Source of the DNA: Hyphomicrobiales bacterium
Lineage (GTDB): Bacteria; Pseudomonadota; Alphaproteobacteria; Rhizobiales; Rhizobiaceae
Length of the DNA stretch: 49,894 nt
Assembly (NCBI GenBank): GCA_900474095.1
Contig: UCOA01000097.1
Coordinates: 1-49,894, forward strand
Direction: 5' to 3'
The position numbers and the translations under genes are program-made. The notes under the pieces are model-generated. The model was not told the DNA's origin. It saw only the letters and a list, made by a program, of their open reading frames with translations, and did not search any database. Shown here piece after piece: positions 1 to 8,956 of this stretch. The stretch's first letter is position 1, and the number at the start of each line of letters is the position of its first letter.

Positions 1-272
1 CGGGTATTGGCCAAGCCGTTGTTCTCGGTATTCGGCCGGAGCACACGATGACCGCGGACCCCGGCTTTCCGACTATTCGCGTGGACGTCGCGGACATCGA
101 GCCTCTCGGCCCTCACACACTTGCCATCGGGAAAGCTGGTGCGAGTGCATTTACCGCTCAGATCCACGCCGCATCCCGGGTCAGACCCGAAGACACGATC
201 GAGATTCCGATCGATCCAGAAAAGATGCATTTCTTCCTAAAAAGCACCGGCGAGGCATTAAGGCACAGGTGA
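1..272 (+). CDS. MalK/UgpC-type sugar ABC transporter ATPase, C-terminal end (partial)
   Basis: Open frame from the window edge (reading from base 3) to the TGA at 270-272, about 89 residues. The start matches the conserved TOBE-domain stretch of MalK/UgpC/MsmX ATPases, VLGIRPEH, followed by a beta-rich tail that ends with a typical KMHFFLKSTGEAL segment, where relatives have hlFd..tg.al. The nucleotide-binding domain lies outside the window, so Walker motifs cannot be checked. Such ATPases energise carbohydrate uptake at the inner face of the cytoplasmic membrane. No partner permease is visible, and the next gene is on the other strand, so it is the last gene of an operon entering from the left. 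An ATG at 48 is internal and not a credible start. Confidence 0.72.
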   Translation, partial: GIGQAVVLGIRPEHTMTADPGFPTIRVDVADIEPLGPHTLAIGKAGASAFTAQIHAASRVRPEDTIEIPIDPEKMHFFLKSTGEALRHR

Positions 273-688
273 GCACTTAGCTAACGGCAATCCCTTAAAG
301 GACGAGGCCGATGCGCCGTTTCGGCAATGGGTCTGCGACGCCCATCAAAGCCCGCCTGAGCTAACACGGGCATCGGGCCGGACTTTATGCAAACCACTCG
401 CCTTGTAGTTCGGCGGCGACTTCGATCGGTGGCAGCGCTGCTGCTAAGACCGGACGTCTCGCGCGCTGGCGCGCGGGTGAGACGGACAGGCCCGAGCTTG
501 CTGCCACAGCGACCGACACTTCTTCCTCGGCAGCAGTATAATTGTGGCCGCCGCTGCAGAGACAGGCGAAGCACACTCTTTGCGTTTGCCCTTCGGCCAT
601 GATCGCGCCGAGTCTCAAATCGCGGGGATGCCCGTCTCGCTCGGTTTCGATCCGGCCAGAGCGCACGTCATTTTTGCGTAGTTGATGC
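273..688. other. intergenic stretch, no recognised gene
   Basis: Several short overlapping frames exist on both strands, but none shows a recognisable domain or a convincing ribosome site. An imperfect GC-rich inverted repeat lies at 455-484 (CGTCTCGCGCGC against GCGCGC...GAGACG). It could end transcription of the partial ATPase gene, although it is about 180 bases past the stop codon and has no U-tract. Confidence 0.4.
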
Positions 689-1750
689 CTAGGCATCGAC
701 ATCCCGGATAGAATCCAGCGGCCCGTTCAGCGCCGTTCGCGGATGGACCAGTTCGGGCGGTATCAGGTGAATTTTAACGGCGGGACGGCTTTCCTCGATG
801 AGTTCGAATGCCTTGGCGAGCATGCTTTCGCTATCCTGCCGGATCATGATGACCGGGAAGGCCAGGAACGAGCCGAAGGGGTCGTAGTCGTAGCAGCCGA
901 CGACGATGTCGGCGAAGGTCTCGTGGGGGTGCTGCGCCATGAAGCGGAGCAGGCCTTCGAAGTTGATCGACGAGTTGATGAAAAGCCCGCGTGGCAGCTT
1001 CCCCTCGCGCTCGTAGAAGGCTTCGAAGGCCTTTTGCGTCATATTCGGCGAATAACCCGTCGGTTGGATGCAGGCATCTGTGTCCATGCGGAGCAACGCC
1101 GACTTGATATCGCGAAAGCCTCTTATGCGTTCCCGGCTGGCATGGTCGTTGCGCCCGCCAAACAGGAACAGCTCCTCGGGCTTCAGCGGATCGGCCGGAT
1201 CGAACCGTTGGATGATCGCCTCGGTCAGCATCCGGGCGCCCTGGTAATTGTCGCTGATGACCGATGGCGCCTTCGTCCCCGGCAGGTCGATATTGATGTG
1301 CCGAATTCCGGCGGCCTCGCATAGCGTGTGAATACTATCCGGATCGGTGGCACCGGCAACGAACAACTCATCGATCGAGTAGGAGATCAGCGTTTCGACC
1401 GTGGCTATTTCCTCGCGGGGATCGCGCGAGGCGCTGACCACGACTGGGCATTTGCCGTGGCTGCGCACCTGTGCCTCGAAAGTCTGCGCCATGGACGAGA
1501 AATAGCGGTTGTCGTGAACGGGCAGCAGGAGGCCGACAAGGCCGGAACGGGAATTGCGCAAGCCGCGCGCCTGCAGGTTGGCGGTATATTGATGCTGTTC
1601 GGCAAGGTTCTGGATGAGTTCGGCGGTGCTTTCCTTGATGCGTCGCTTTCGCCAAGTACCGTTCAGGACAGCGCTGACTGTCGAGGCGGAGCAGCCGGAC
1701 AGGATCGAAAGATCATAGATCGTCGCCTTCTTTTTGCCTTGTTGCTTCAT
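689..1750 (-). CDS. LacI-family transcriptional regulator of the adjacent sugar operon
   Basis: A 353-residue protein with the LacI layout. An N-terminal helix-turn-helix (residues about 9-31, ATIYDLSILSGCSAS then TVSAVLNG) is followed by a hinge segment (LQARGLRNSRSG) and a periplasmic-binding-protein-like effector domain from about residue 70 (LVGLLLPVHDN). The frame is open to 1807, but the ATG at 1750 has a GGAGG seven bases upstream, so I chose it. It diverges from the sugar ABC operon beginning at 1994, and the gap between them holds two copies of a LacI-type operator half (1819-1859). It most likely represses that operon until the imported sugar or a derivative is bound. The effector is unknown. 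Family assignment is firm; target assignment is inference from position. Confidence 0.9.
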   Translation of the reverse strand: MKQQGKKKATIYDLSILSGCSASTVSAVLNGTWRKRRIKESTAELIQNLAEQHQYTANLQARGLRNSRSGLVGLLLPVHDNRYFSSMAQTFEAQVRSHGKCPVVVSASRDPREEIATVETLISYSIDELFVAGATDPDSIHTLCEAAGIRHINIDLPGTKAPSVISDNYQGARMLTEAIIQRFDPADPLKPEELFLFGGRNDHASRERIRGFRDIKSALLRMDTDACIQPTGYSPNMTQKAFEAFYEREGKLPRGLFINSSINFEGLLRFMAQHPHETFADIVVGCYDYDPFGSFLAFPVIMIRQDSESMLAKAFELIEESRPAVKIHLIPPELVHPRTALNGPLDSIRDVDA

Positions 1751-1818
1751 GCCATCCTCCATCCGTTCTTTAGCGCCAATTTCCTCTTGACGAAAGTTTA
1801 AATCCAAAACATATTATT

Positions 1819-1859
1819 TGCACCATCGATTGTGCACTCAAGAAATATCGATTGTGCAC
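1819..1859. promoter_or_regulatory. probable LacI-type operator pair
   Basis: A near-perfect 18-bp palindrome TGCACCATCGATTGTGCA (1819-1836) with central ATCGAT is followed, 22 bp further, by a second copy of its right half ATCGATTGTGCAC (1847-1859). CG-centred palindromes of this form are typical LacI-family operators, and the two-helical-turn spacing suits cooperative binding on one face. It lies between the LacI gene and the ABC operon and may act on both. Confidence 0.7.
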
Positions 1860-1993
1860 ATCAAGGGTCCGCTTGAGGAGGCGGTGAATTGGAGGATGCG
1901 ATTTCCCGCGTCGACTTGAACTGAACTGACAGGGACCGCCAGCCGGGCGGCCCGGGTGTTTCCCTGCGCGGAAACGTTTGGAGGAGGAAGAAT

Positions 1994-2971
1994 ATGAAGA
2001 AGTTTATGATTGCAGCGCTTGCTGCATCGTTGGCGCTTGGCGTCTCGTTCGCGGCGTTGGCCGCCGACAAAGTTGGCGTCGTCGTCAAGATTGGCGGCAT
2101 TCCGTGGTTCAACGCCATGGAAGCCGGGATCAAGGAACAAGGGGCCAAGCTCGGGCTCGATGCCTTCATGATCGGCCCGACCAGCGCGGATCCGGCGCTG
2201 CAAGTGCGCGCCATCGAGGATCTGATCGCTCAGGGCGTCAAGGTTATCGGCGTCGTCCCGAACGATGCCAAGGTGCTCGAACCCGTGCTCGCCAAGGCCA
2301 AGGCGGCGGGCATTTTCGTCATCACCCATGAATCACCGAGCCAGAAGGGTGCCGACTGGAATTTCGAACTGGCCTCGTCGACCGGTTTCGGCGAAGCCCA
2401 TGGCAAGCTGCTGGCGGAGAAAATGGGCGGCAAGGGCGAATATGCCGTGTTCGTCGGCTCGCTGACCGTTCCGCTGCACAATGCCTGGGCCGATGCGGCG
2501 ATCGCCTACATCAAGGCAAACTATCCAGAGATGAAGTTGGTTGGCGAACGCTATGGCGTGGCCGAAGACGTCGACAAGAGCCGTTCCACGGCGCTTGACC
2601 TCATCTCGGCGCATCCGGACCTCAAGGGGTTCCTGGCCTTCGGCAGCCAGGGCCCGATCGGTGCCGGTCGCGCCGTCGAAGAACGCCGCAAGACCGGTGA
2701 AATCTTCGTCCTTGGACCTTTCTCGCCCGGGCAGGGCCAGAAGTTGATCAAGTCGGACGCTATTTCCGGCGGCTTCATGTGGAATCCGAAACAGGCCGGT
2801 GAAGTCTTCGTGACTATGGCCGATCGCTTGATCAAGGGTGAGAGCGTCAAGGACGGCGACGACATTCCGGGTCTCGGCGTGATCAAGCCGGTCGGCAACG
2901 ATATCATCGTCGATCAATTGCTGCCGATCAACAAGGACACCGTGGACGAGCTTGCGGCCATGGGCCTGTAG
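1994..2971 (+). CDS. sugar ABC transporter periplasmic binding protein (RbsB/LsrB-like)
   Basis: A 325-residue type I periplasmic binding protein. The first 23-24 residues form a signal peptide (KK, hydrophobic core, FAALAA cleavage region), and the mature part begins DKVGVVVKIGGIPWF, a ligand-pocket strand typical of RbsB-like proteins. A strong GGAGGAGG site (1980-1987) precedes the ATG. The fold is closest by eye to LsrB. However, the positions that bind autoinducer-2 in Salmonella LsrB (Asp116, Asp166-Gln167, Pro220) read Glu, Pro-Leu and Gly here, so AI-2 is unlikely. It delivers an unidentified sugar to the ATPase and two permeases encoded immediately downstream. First gene of the operon, under the LacI operators. 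Confidence 0.9.
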   Translation: MKKFMIAALAASLALGVSFAALAADKVGVVVKIGGIPWFNAMEAGIKEQGAKLGLDAFMIGPTSADPALQVRAIEDLIAQGVKVIGVVPNDAKVLEPVLAKAKAAGIFVITHESPSQKGADWNFELASSTGFGEAHGKLLAEKMGGKGEYAVFVGSLTVPLHNAWADAAIAYIKANYPEMKLVGERYGVAEDVDKSRSTALDLISAHPDLKGFLAFGSQGPIGAGRAVEERRKTGEIFVLGPFSPGQGQKLIKSDAISGGFMWNPKQAGEVFVTMADRLIKGESVKDGDDIPGLGVIKPVGNDIIVDQLLPINKDTVDELAAMGL

Positions 2972-3002
2972 TCTTTTCCGCAACGCGTTCTCCCGGGCTG
3001 CT

Positions 3003-3022
3003 GGGCTGGCTTCGGCCGGCTC
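3003..3022 (+). promoter_or_regulatory. UUCG-capped stem-loop between binding-protein and ATPase genes
   Basis: GGGCTGGC-TTCG-GCCGGCTC folds into an eight-pair stem (two G-U pairs) closed by a C(UUCG)G tetraloop, 32 bases after the binding-protein stop. No U-tract follows. Position and form fit an RNA-stabilising or attenuating hairpin that raises binding-protein expression over the membrane components. Confidence 0.5.
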
Positions 3023-3055
3023 GGCGGTGCCTGGTGATTTTCACAGGTTGATGCG

Positions 3056-4570
3056 ATGACTGAACGTGCGAGCGTGGAGAGCGGCCATAAGCCGCTTCTA
3101 TCCCTGCGCAACATCAATATGACCTTTGGCGGCGTCAGCGCTCTGAAGAACGTCAGCTTCGACGTGCTGCCGGGTGAGGTGCATTGCCTGGCGGGTGAAA
3201 ACGGCTCGGGCAAGAGTACGCTGATCAAGATTATCACCGGTGTCTATCGCCCGCAGGACGGCGCAGTCATCGAGTATGACGGGCTGACCTATTCGCATAT
3301 GTCGCCTGTGACGGCTCAAGCCGCGGGCATCCAGGTCATCTGGCAGGACCTTGCCTTGTTTCCGGAAATGACTGTTGCCGAAAACATTGCTTTCCAGACC
3401 GTTCTTGGCCGTTGGCCGCGCGTCGTGAATTACAACAGCATGCGCGAGACGGCCGAAAAGGCGCTGGCGCGGCTTGGTGTCACGCTTGATGTCGACCGGC
3501 CGCTGAAGGACTATCCGATCGCCCAGCGCCAGATCGTTGCGATCGCGCGTGCGCTGATCGGTGAAGCCAAGCTGGTGTTCATGGATGAGCCGACCGCATC
3601 GCTGACGCAATCGGAAACCGACTATCTGCTTGATATCGTCCGGGCACTGTCTGCATCCGGCGTCGCCGTCGTGTTCGTCAGCCACCGGCTGGCCGAAGTG
3701 CTGGAGATTTCGAGCCGGCTGACGGTGCTGCGCGATGGCGCGCTGGTCGGTATCTATTCGACCGAAGGCATGACCCAGTCGCGCATCACCGAGTTGATGA
3801 CCGGCAAGACCTTTGACCACACCATTCGCGCCCGCGATGTCAGCGCCAATCCGGTTGTTCTGGAGGTGGAGGGGCTCTCCCGCCAGGGACAGTTCGAGGA
3901 CATTTCTTTCACCGTGAGGCGCGGCGAAACGCTGGGCATCACCGGACTGCTTGGGGCAGGGCGCACCGAACTTGCGCTGTCGCTGTTCGGCATGCTGAAG
4001 CCGCGCTCCGGCAGCGTCAAACTCGAAGGCAAGCCGGTCCATTTCTCCTCCAACCGGGACGCCATCGCCGCCGGTATCGCCTATCTGTCCGAGGACCGGC
4101 TGTCGCTCGGCCTTATCCAGCCGCAGTCGATCGCCGACAATCTGGTGATCGCATCTCTCGACAGGATCATGGCCGGCGGGCTGTTGTCGGATAACAGCAA
4201 GCGGGATTTGGTTGCACGGTGGATCGTCGATCTCGGCGTCAAGATCGGACAACAGGGCGATGCTATTTCGACGCTGTCCGGCGGCAACCAGCAGCGCGTC
4301 GCCATCGCCAAGTGGCTGGCGACCGATCCGAAGCTGCTCATTCTCGATGCGCCGACCGTCGGCGTCGATGTCGGTGCGCGTGCCGGCATTTTCAATATCG
4401 TCGCGAAGCTTGCCGACACCGGCCTTGCGATCATCCTGATTTCCGACGAGGTGCCGGAAGTCTATTTCAATGCCGACCGCGTGCTGCACATGGCGCAGGG
4501 GCGCATCGTCAACCAGTTCACGCCATCGGAATGCGCGCTCCAGGATATCGAGGCCTCCGTCTATGCGTAA
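3056..4570 (+). CDS. sugar ABC transporter ATP-binding protein with two NBDs (RbsA/XylG type)
   Basis: 504 residues, the usual length for RbsA-type double ATPases. The first domain has Walker A GENGSGKST (about residue 45) and Walker B LVFMDEPTAS, with a degenerate signature. The second has a degenerate Walker A (GLLGAGRTEL), an intact signature LSGGNQQR, and a Walker B reading LLILDAPTVGVDVG, where the catalytic glutamate is alanine. So each domain keeps only part of the canonical set, as is common in this family. It powers uptake with the binding protein before it and the two permeases after it. Its last eight bases overlap the next gene's start, which suggests coupled translation. Confidence 0.93.
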   Translation: MTERASVESGHKPLLSLRNINMTFGGVSALKNVSFDVLPGEVHCLAGENGSGKSTLIKIITGVYRPQDGAVIEYDGLTYSHMSPVTAQAAGIQVIWQDLALFPEMTVAENIAFQTVLGRWPRVVNYNSMRETAEKALARLGVTLDVDRPLKDYPIAQRQIVAIARALIGEAKLVFMDEPTASLTQSETDYLLDIVRALSASGVAVVFVSHRLAEVLEISSRLTVLRDGALVGIYSTEGMTQSRITELMTGKTFDHTIRARDVSANPVVLEVEGLSRQGQFEDISFTVRRGETLGITGLLGAGRTELALSLFGMLKPRSGSVKLEGKPVHFSSNRDAIAAGIAYLSEDRLSLGLIQPQSIADNLVIASLDRIMAGGLLSDNSKRDLVARWIVDLGVKIGQQGDAISTLSGGNQQRVAIAKWLATDPKLLILDAPTVGVDVGARAGIFNIVAKLADTGLAIILISDEVPEVYFNADRVLHMAQGRIVNQFTPSECALQDIEASVYA

Positions 4571-5564
4571 GATCGTTCAATCCCACGCGACGGAATTTGC
4601 GCTGCTCGCCGTCATCGTGATCATCAGCCTGTTCCTGTCCGTCATTACCGATCGCTTTTTTTCTCTCGGCAACGCGTTCGATCTGCTCAACACCAGCTCC
4701 GTCAACATTATCTTCGCCGTCGGTCTGCTGGTCGTGCTGATCGCCGGTGGCATCGACATCTCGTTCGCCGTTGCGGCGTCCGTGGTGCAATATGTCACGG
4801 CTGTCGTGCTTGGATGGATGGGCGGCGGCGGGTGGATCAGTGGGCTGCTGATCGCAGGCGCGCTCGGTATTCTGCTCGGGGCCGTCAACGCCCTCCTGAT
4901 CCACAAATTCCGAATCATCTCGATCGTCGCGACCATCGCCACCTTCAATATCTATTTCGGGCTGCTGATGTTTTTCACACGCGGTGTGTCGATCTACAAC
5001 CTGCCGGACTGGCTGACGACGCGCGTCATCCTGTTCGAGCATGAGATGGCGGACGGCAGCTGGATCGAGATCACGCTGCCAGTACTCGTCATGTTGATCT
5101 GCGTCGTCGCCACCTGGGCCTTCATCACCCGCACGACCACGGGACGGCAGCTCTATGCCTTCGGCGACAATCCAGAGGGCGCGCGTCGGTTCGGCATCAA
5201 TATCGGCGCGATGCAGTTTATCGCCTTCGGTTGGCTCGGCCTGATGGCCGGGATCGGTGGGCTGATCCAGGCGCATTATGCCCAGGAAGTCGTTCCCAAT
5301 GCATTGTATGGCCGCGAACTGGATGTGTTAGCCGCCGTGGTGCTCGGTGGGGCCCGTCTCGGGGGTGGCAAAGGTTCAGTGCTCGGCTGCGTGCTCGGCG
5401 TGCTGCTGATCTCGATCACCCAGAATGGCCTCAATCTCGCGGGGGTCTCGCCCTATGCCTTCAAGATGATCGTCGGCGCCATCATTCTGGTTGCCATCAC
5501 GCTCTCGAACACCAGCATCGAAAAGCTGTTGCCGTTCATGCGCCAGGACGGAGACCGCAAATGA
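4563..5564 (+). CDS. sugar ABC transporter permease 1 (RbsC family)
   Basis: 333 residues with about eight to ten hydrophobic helices, beginning MRKIVQSHATEFALLAVI. It carries the RbsC-family loop AFGDNPEGARRFGI and the later AVVLGGARLGGGKGS segment that contacts the ATPase. The frame is open upstream to 4470, but that region lies inside the ATPase gene. The ATG at 4563 overlaps the ATPase stop and gives the normal family N-terminus. Together with permease 2 it forms the transmembrane channel. It ends in an ATGA overlap with the next gene. Confidence 0.92.
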   Translation: MRKIVQSHATEFALLAVIVIISLFLSVITDRFFSLGNAFDLLNTSSVNIIFAVGLLVVLIAGGIDISFAVAASVVQYVTAVVLGWMGGGGWISGLLIAGALGILLGAVNALLIHKFRIISIVATIATFNIYFGLLMFFTRGVSIYNLPDWLTTRVILFEHEMADGSWIEITLPVLVMLICVVATWAFITRTTTGRQLYAFGDNPEGARRFGINIGAMQFIAFGWLGLMAGIGGLIQAHYAQEVVPNALYGRELDVLAAVVLGGARLGGGKGSVLGCVLGVLLISITQNGLNLAGVSPYAFKMIVGAIILVAITLSNTSIEKLLPFMRQDGDRK

Positions 5565-6556
5565 CCGCCCTCGTCAATCGCACCCGGGCTTTCCTCGGGC
5601 CGGAAATGGCCGGGCCGGGATTTGCCTTACTCGGCGTCCTGGTGGTCTTCAGCCTGATATCGCCGCAGTTCCTGAGCCGCGCCACTTTCGGTTCCGTCGC
5701 CTTCCAGTTGCCGGAACTGGGGCTTCTGACGCTGGCCATGCTGTTGCCGGTTCTCACCGGCGGGCTCAATCTCGCCATCACCTTCACCGCCAATCTCGCC
5801 GGCCTGACGCTGGCCTGGGTGCTGCAGCAGAACGGTGGTGTGGATGCGGGACCGGGCGCCTTTTTCCTCGGCTGCGTGCTGGGCATCGGCGTCGGCGCTC
5901 TCAGCGGTGTGGTGATGGGGTTGGTCATCGCCTATACCCGCGCCCATCCGATCCTCGTGTCGCTGTCGATGATGATCTTCCTGCGCGGGCTCGGCGAATT
6001 CCTGACGCGCGGTGGCGATGTCTCGGGCTTTCCTGCCTTCCTTCAGCCGCTCGGTCACGGCAGTATCTTCGGCTTTCCCGTGCCGTTGCTGGTCTTCATC
6101 GGCTGCGTGGCGATTTGGCATCTGCTTCTGACGCGGATGAAGCTCGGCTTCAACACCTACATGATCGGCTCGAACATCGAGGCGGCGCGCTATTCCGGCG
6201 TCAACACACGCAAGGTCCTGGTGCTGGTCTACACGCTGTCAGGCGCCATGTGTGCGGTCGCCGGCATCATCATGCTCGCCCGGTTCAATTCGGTGCGCGT
6301 CGGCCACGGCGAATCCTATCTGCTGATCACCGTGCTTGCCTGCTTCCTTGGCGGCGTCAATCCATTCGGAGGCTTTGGCCGCGTCATTCCCGTGTTCGTC
6401 GCGCTCGTCGTTCTGCAGCTTCTGGCATCCGGCCTCAACCTGATGGGCGCCAACCAGCATCTGGCCACGGCCGTCTGGGGCATCCTGCTCATAGCCGTGA
6501 TGATCCTGCGCTTTGCCGCGGGCCACCTCAAATTTCTCAAGCGAAAAAAAGGATAA
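5561..6556 (+). CDS. sugar ABC transporter permease 2 (RbsC family)
   Basis: 331 residues, strongly hydrophobic, with the family loop MIGSNIEAARYSGVNTRKV and the C-terminal ACFLGGVNPFGG..V segment equivalent to the coupling region of RbsC. It pairs with permease 1 as a heterodimer; two distinct permeases are typical of rhizobial rhamnose/LsrCD-type transporters rather than the RbsC homodimer. Start ATG 5561 overlaps the stop of permease 1 (ATGA). The frame opens further upstream to 5231, but only through permease 1 sequence. The epimerase gene begins four bases after its stop. Confidence 0.92.
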   Translation: MTALVNRTRAFLGPEMAGPGFALLGVLVVFSLISPQFLSRATFGSVAFQLPELGLLTLAMLLPVLTGGLNLAITFTANLAGLTLAWVLQQNGGVDAGPGAFFLGCVLGIGVGALSGVVMGLVIAYTRAHPILVSLSMMIFLRGLGEFLTRGGDVSGFPAFLQPLGHGSIFGFPVPLLVFIGCVAIWHLLLTRMKLGFNTYMIGSNIEAARYSGVNTRKVLVLVYTLSGAMCAVAGIIMLARFNSVRVGHGESYLLITVLACFLGGVNPFGGFGRVIPVFVALVVLQLLASGLNLMGANQHLATAVWGILLIAVMILRFAAGHLKFLKRKKG

Positions 6557-6560
6557 AGCC

Positions 6561-7409
6561 ATGGAAGGTTTTGGGGTTCATACCAGCATGTGGACTATGA
6601 ACTGGGACCGTGCAGGGGCGGAAAAGGCGATTGCCGCCGCCGTCAAATACGAGATGGATTTCATCGAGATCGCGCTGCTCAATGCACCGGCGGTGGATGC
6701 GGACCATAGCCGCAAGCTGCTTGAGAAACACAAGCTGCGCTCGGTCTGCTCGCTCGGCCTGCCCGAGCATGCCTGGGCCTCGGTGCATCCGGAAAAAGCC
6801 GTCGAGCACCTGAAGGTTGCCATCGACAAGACGGCGGACATGGGCGCGGAAGCGCTGTCCGGCGTCATCTTCGGCGGTATCGGCGAGCGCACCGGCGTGC
6901 CGCCGACCGAAAAGGAATACGACAATATCGCCCGTGCCCTGCAGGCGGCGGCGAAACATGCAAAGACGCGCGGTATTCAGCTGGGCGTCGAGGCGGTGAA
7001 CCGCTACGAGAACCATCTCATCAACACCGCTCGCCAAGCGGTGGATATGATCGAGCGTGTCGGCGCCGACAATGTCTTCGTGCACCTCGACACCTATCAC
7101 ATGAACATCGAGGAGAAGGGCGCCGCCAACGGCATTCTCGATGCGCGCGATCACCTGAAATACATCCATCTTTCGGAAAGCGATCGCGGCACGCCGGGCT
7201 ACGGCAACATCCCCTGGAACGAGGTCTATGCGGCGCTGGCCGCCATCGGCTTCAAGGGCGGGCTGGCGATGGAAAGCTTCATCAACATGCCGCCGCAGGT
7301 GGCCTATGGCCTAGCTGTTTGGCGTCCGGTGGCGAAGGACGAGGCGGAAGTAATGGGCAATGGGCTCCCGTTCCTGCGCAACAAGGCGCGGCAATACGGC
7401 TTGATCTGA
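6561..7409 (+). CDS. ketose 3-epimerase / sugar isomerase of the D-tagatose 3-epimerase family
   Basis: 282 residues forming a TIM barrel of the xylose-isomerase-like superfamily. The four metal-binding and catalytic positions of D-tagatose/D-psicose 3-epimerases are all visible: Glu144 (GVEAVNRYEN), Asp177 (HLDTYHMNIEE), His203 (IHLSESDRG) and Glu238 (AMESF). The DRGTPGYGNIPW loop after His203 is typical of this family. It probably inverts C3 of the imported ketose or a derived sugar so that the downstream kinase and aldolase can act. Encoded four bases after the permease gene. The real substrate cannot be read from sequence; aldose-ketose isomerisation is an alternative. Confidence 0.88.
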   Translation: MEGFGVHTSMWTMNWDRAGAEKAIAAAVKYEMDFIEIALLNAPAVDADHSRKLLEKHKLRSVCSLGLPEHAWASVHPEKAVEHLKVAIDKTADMGAEALSGVIFGGIGERTGVPPTEKEYDNIARALQAAAKHAKTRGIQLGVEAVNRYENHLINTARQAVDMIERVGADNVFVHLDTYHMNIEEKGAANGILDARDHLKYIHLSESDRGTPGYGNIPWNEVYAALAAIGFKGGLAMESFINMPPQVAYGLAVWRPVAKDEAEVMGNGLPFLRNKARQYGLI

Positions 7410-7473
7410 CGACAAGGGCCGTTTCCGGTGGCGCGGGAATGGCCGCACGGGCAGGCAGTTTCGGGATAAGGAA

Positions 7474-8937
7474 ATGGCGGACGGGCATAGGATTGATCGA
7501 AGGGACGACGTGCAGCCGGCGACTGTCGTGGTCCTTGATGTCGGCAAGACCAATGTGAAGCTCAATGCCGCCACGGCATCGGGCACCATCCTCGAAACGC
7601 TGTCGGTGCCCAATCCGGTGGTTGAGGATGGGCCATGGAAACATCACGACCTGCATACCCTCAGTGATTGGGTGTTCGACACTCTTGCGACGCTCTCAAG
7701 GCACCATCCGCTATCGACATTCGTCTCCTCCGGTCATGGCTCCGGCGGTGTTCTTGTCGGCTCCGATCCTGATGCGGGTGACGGGGCTGCCCTACCGATG
7801 ATCGACTACGAGCAGGCTCTGCCTGACGATATCCGCATGCGTTATACGCCATTGTCCGGCTCGTTCTTCGACCGTGGCAGCGCGATGATGCACGGGGCTA
7901 CCCATCAGGCGCGGCAGATGTTCTGGATGCAGCAGGCAGCGCCTAAGGCGTTTTCGCGGGCGCGCTGTTTTCTGGGTGTGCCGCAATACTGGGCGTGGCG
8001 GCTGTCGGGTGTTGCCGTCTCGGAGACAACGGTTCTCGGTGCACAGTCGCATCTCTGGAACGTCGCGGAAAAACGCTGGTCGCCGATTGTCGGTTCGCAG
8101 AGCTGGGGAGATATCTTGCCGCCGTTCGCCAAGGCTTGGGAGGTGGTCGGAACCATCCGTCCGGCAATCGCCAAAAGACACGGGCTGCCCTCAAACATGA
8201 AAGTGCTGGCCGGCATTCATGACAGCAGTGCGAATTTCTACCGCTATCAAGCGGCCGGGTTCGATGACGCGACGGTCGTATCGACCGGCACCTGGATCGT
8301 TGCGCTTAGCGGTAAAACGCCGCTTGAGCGACTGGACGAACATCGTGGAATGACCTGCAACAGCGATGTTCACGGCCGACCGGTTGGCGGCGCGCTGACC
8401 ATGGGTGGGCGGGAATTCACGCATGTCACCGGCCGTGACGATGCTCACCGCAACGCGGACGCCAGACTGATCAGCCGGATGATCGGGCAGGGCACCATGG
8501 CCCTGCCATCCTTCGGCGACGACGACGGATTGTTTCCCCATAGTGCCGGCAAGGGCCGGATCGCAGGGCCAAAGCCTGCCGATGCTGCCGAGCGCAAGGC
8601 CTTGGCGGTGCTTTATACCGCGCTGTTGACGGTGGAATGTCTCGACGCCTTGGGAAGCAGCGGCCGGGTAATTCTCGATGGCATTTTTCTACGCGATCCG
8701 CTTTATGCGGCGCTCGTCGCTGCGCTGCGCCCACGGTGTGATACGGTCTCCAATCTCGATACTTGCGGTGTGGCGTCCGGCGCTGCACTTCTCGCGCGCC
8801 ACGGATCCCCGCCGGCCAGCGTGGCGATCGCTCTCGAAAAGCCACGGGTTTTCCATTACCCACCGGCCGAACTGGCTGCCTATGTCCGCAGCTGGCAGGC
8901 AGCCGCCAGACAGTCTTCAATGCGAATTTCAACGTAA
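7474..8937 (+). CDS. FGGY-family carbohydrate kinase (fuculokinase/rhamnulokinase-like)
   Basis: 487 residues with FGGY-kinase landmarks: the N-terminal phosphate-binding loop LDVGKTNVKL (residues 21-30), the second-domain GIHDSSANFYRY (about residue 247, containing the catalytic-base type Asp) and STGTWIVAL (about residue 270). It should phosphorylate a ketose, probably at C1, producing the substrate of the class II aldolase encoded next. Start ATG 7474 has GGATAAGG just upstream; a GTG at 7510 is possible and would remove twelve poorly conserved residues. It sits between the epimerase (64 bases before) and the aldolase (19 bases after) in the same operon. Confidence 0.88.
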   Translation: MADGHRIDRRDDVQPATVVVLDVGKTNVKLNAATASGTILETLSVPNPVVEDGPWKHHDLHTLSDWVFDTLATLSRHHPLSTFVSSGHGSGGVLVGSDPDAGDGAALPMIDYEQALPDDIRMRYTPLSGSFFDRGSAMMHGATHQARQMFWMQQAAPKAFSRARCFLGVPQYWAWRLSGVAVSETTVLGAQSHLWNVAEKRWSPIVGSQSWGDILPPFAKAWEVVGTIRPAIAKRHGLPSNMKVLAGIHDSSANFYRYQAAGFDDATVVSTGTWIVALSGKTPLERLDEHRGMTCNSDVHGRPVGGALTMGGREFTHVTGRDDAHRNADARLISRMIGQGTMALPSFGDDDGLFPHSAGKGRIAGPKPADAAERKALAVLYTALLTVECLDALGSSGRVILDGIFLRDPLYAALVAALRPRCDTVSNLDTCGVASGAALLARHGSPPASVAIALEKPRVFHYPPAELAAYVRSWQAAARQSSMRIST

Positions 8938-8956
8938 TGCAGGAAAGGTCCATCCC

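Noticed and set aside
743-1801. Long plus-strand frames opposite the LacI gene (743-1324, 1328-1801)
   Set aside because: They are antisense shadows of a gene with clear domains and have no recognisable motifs; the same holds for other long opposite-strand frames across the window.
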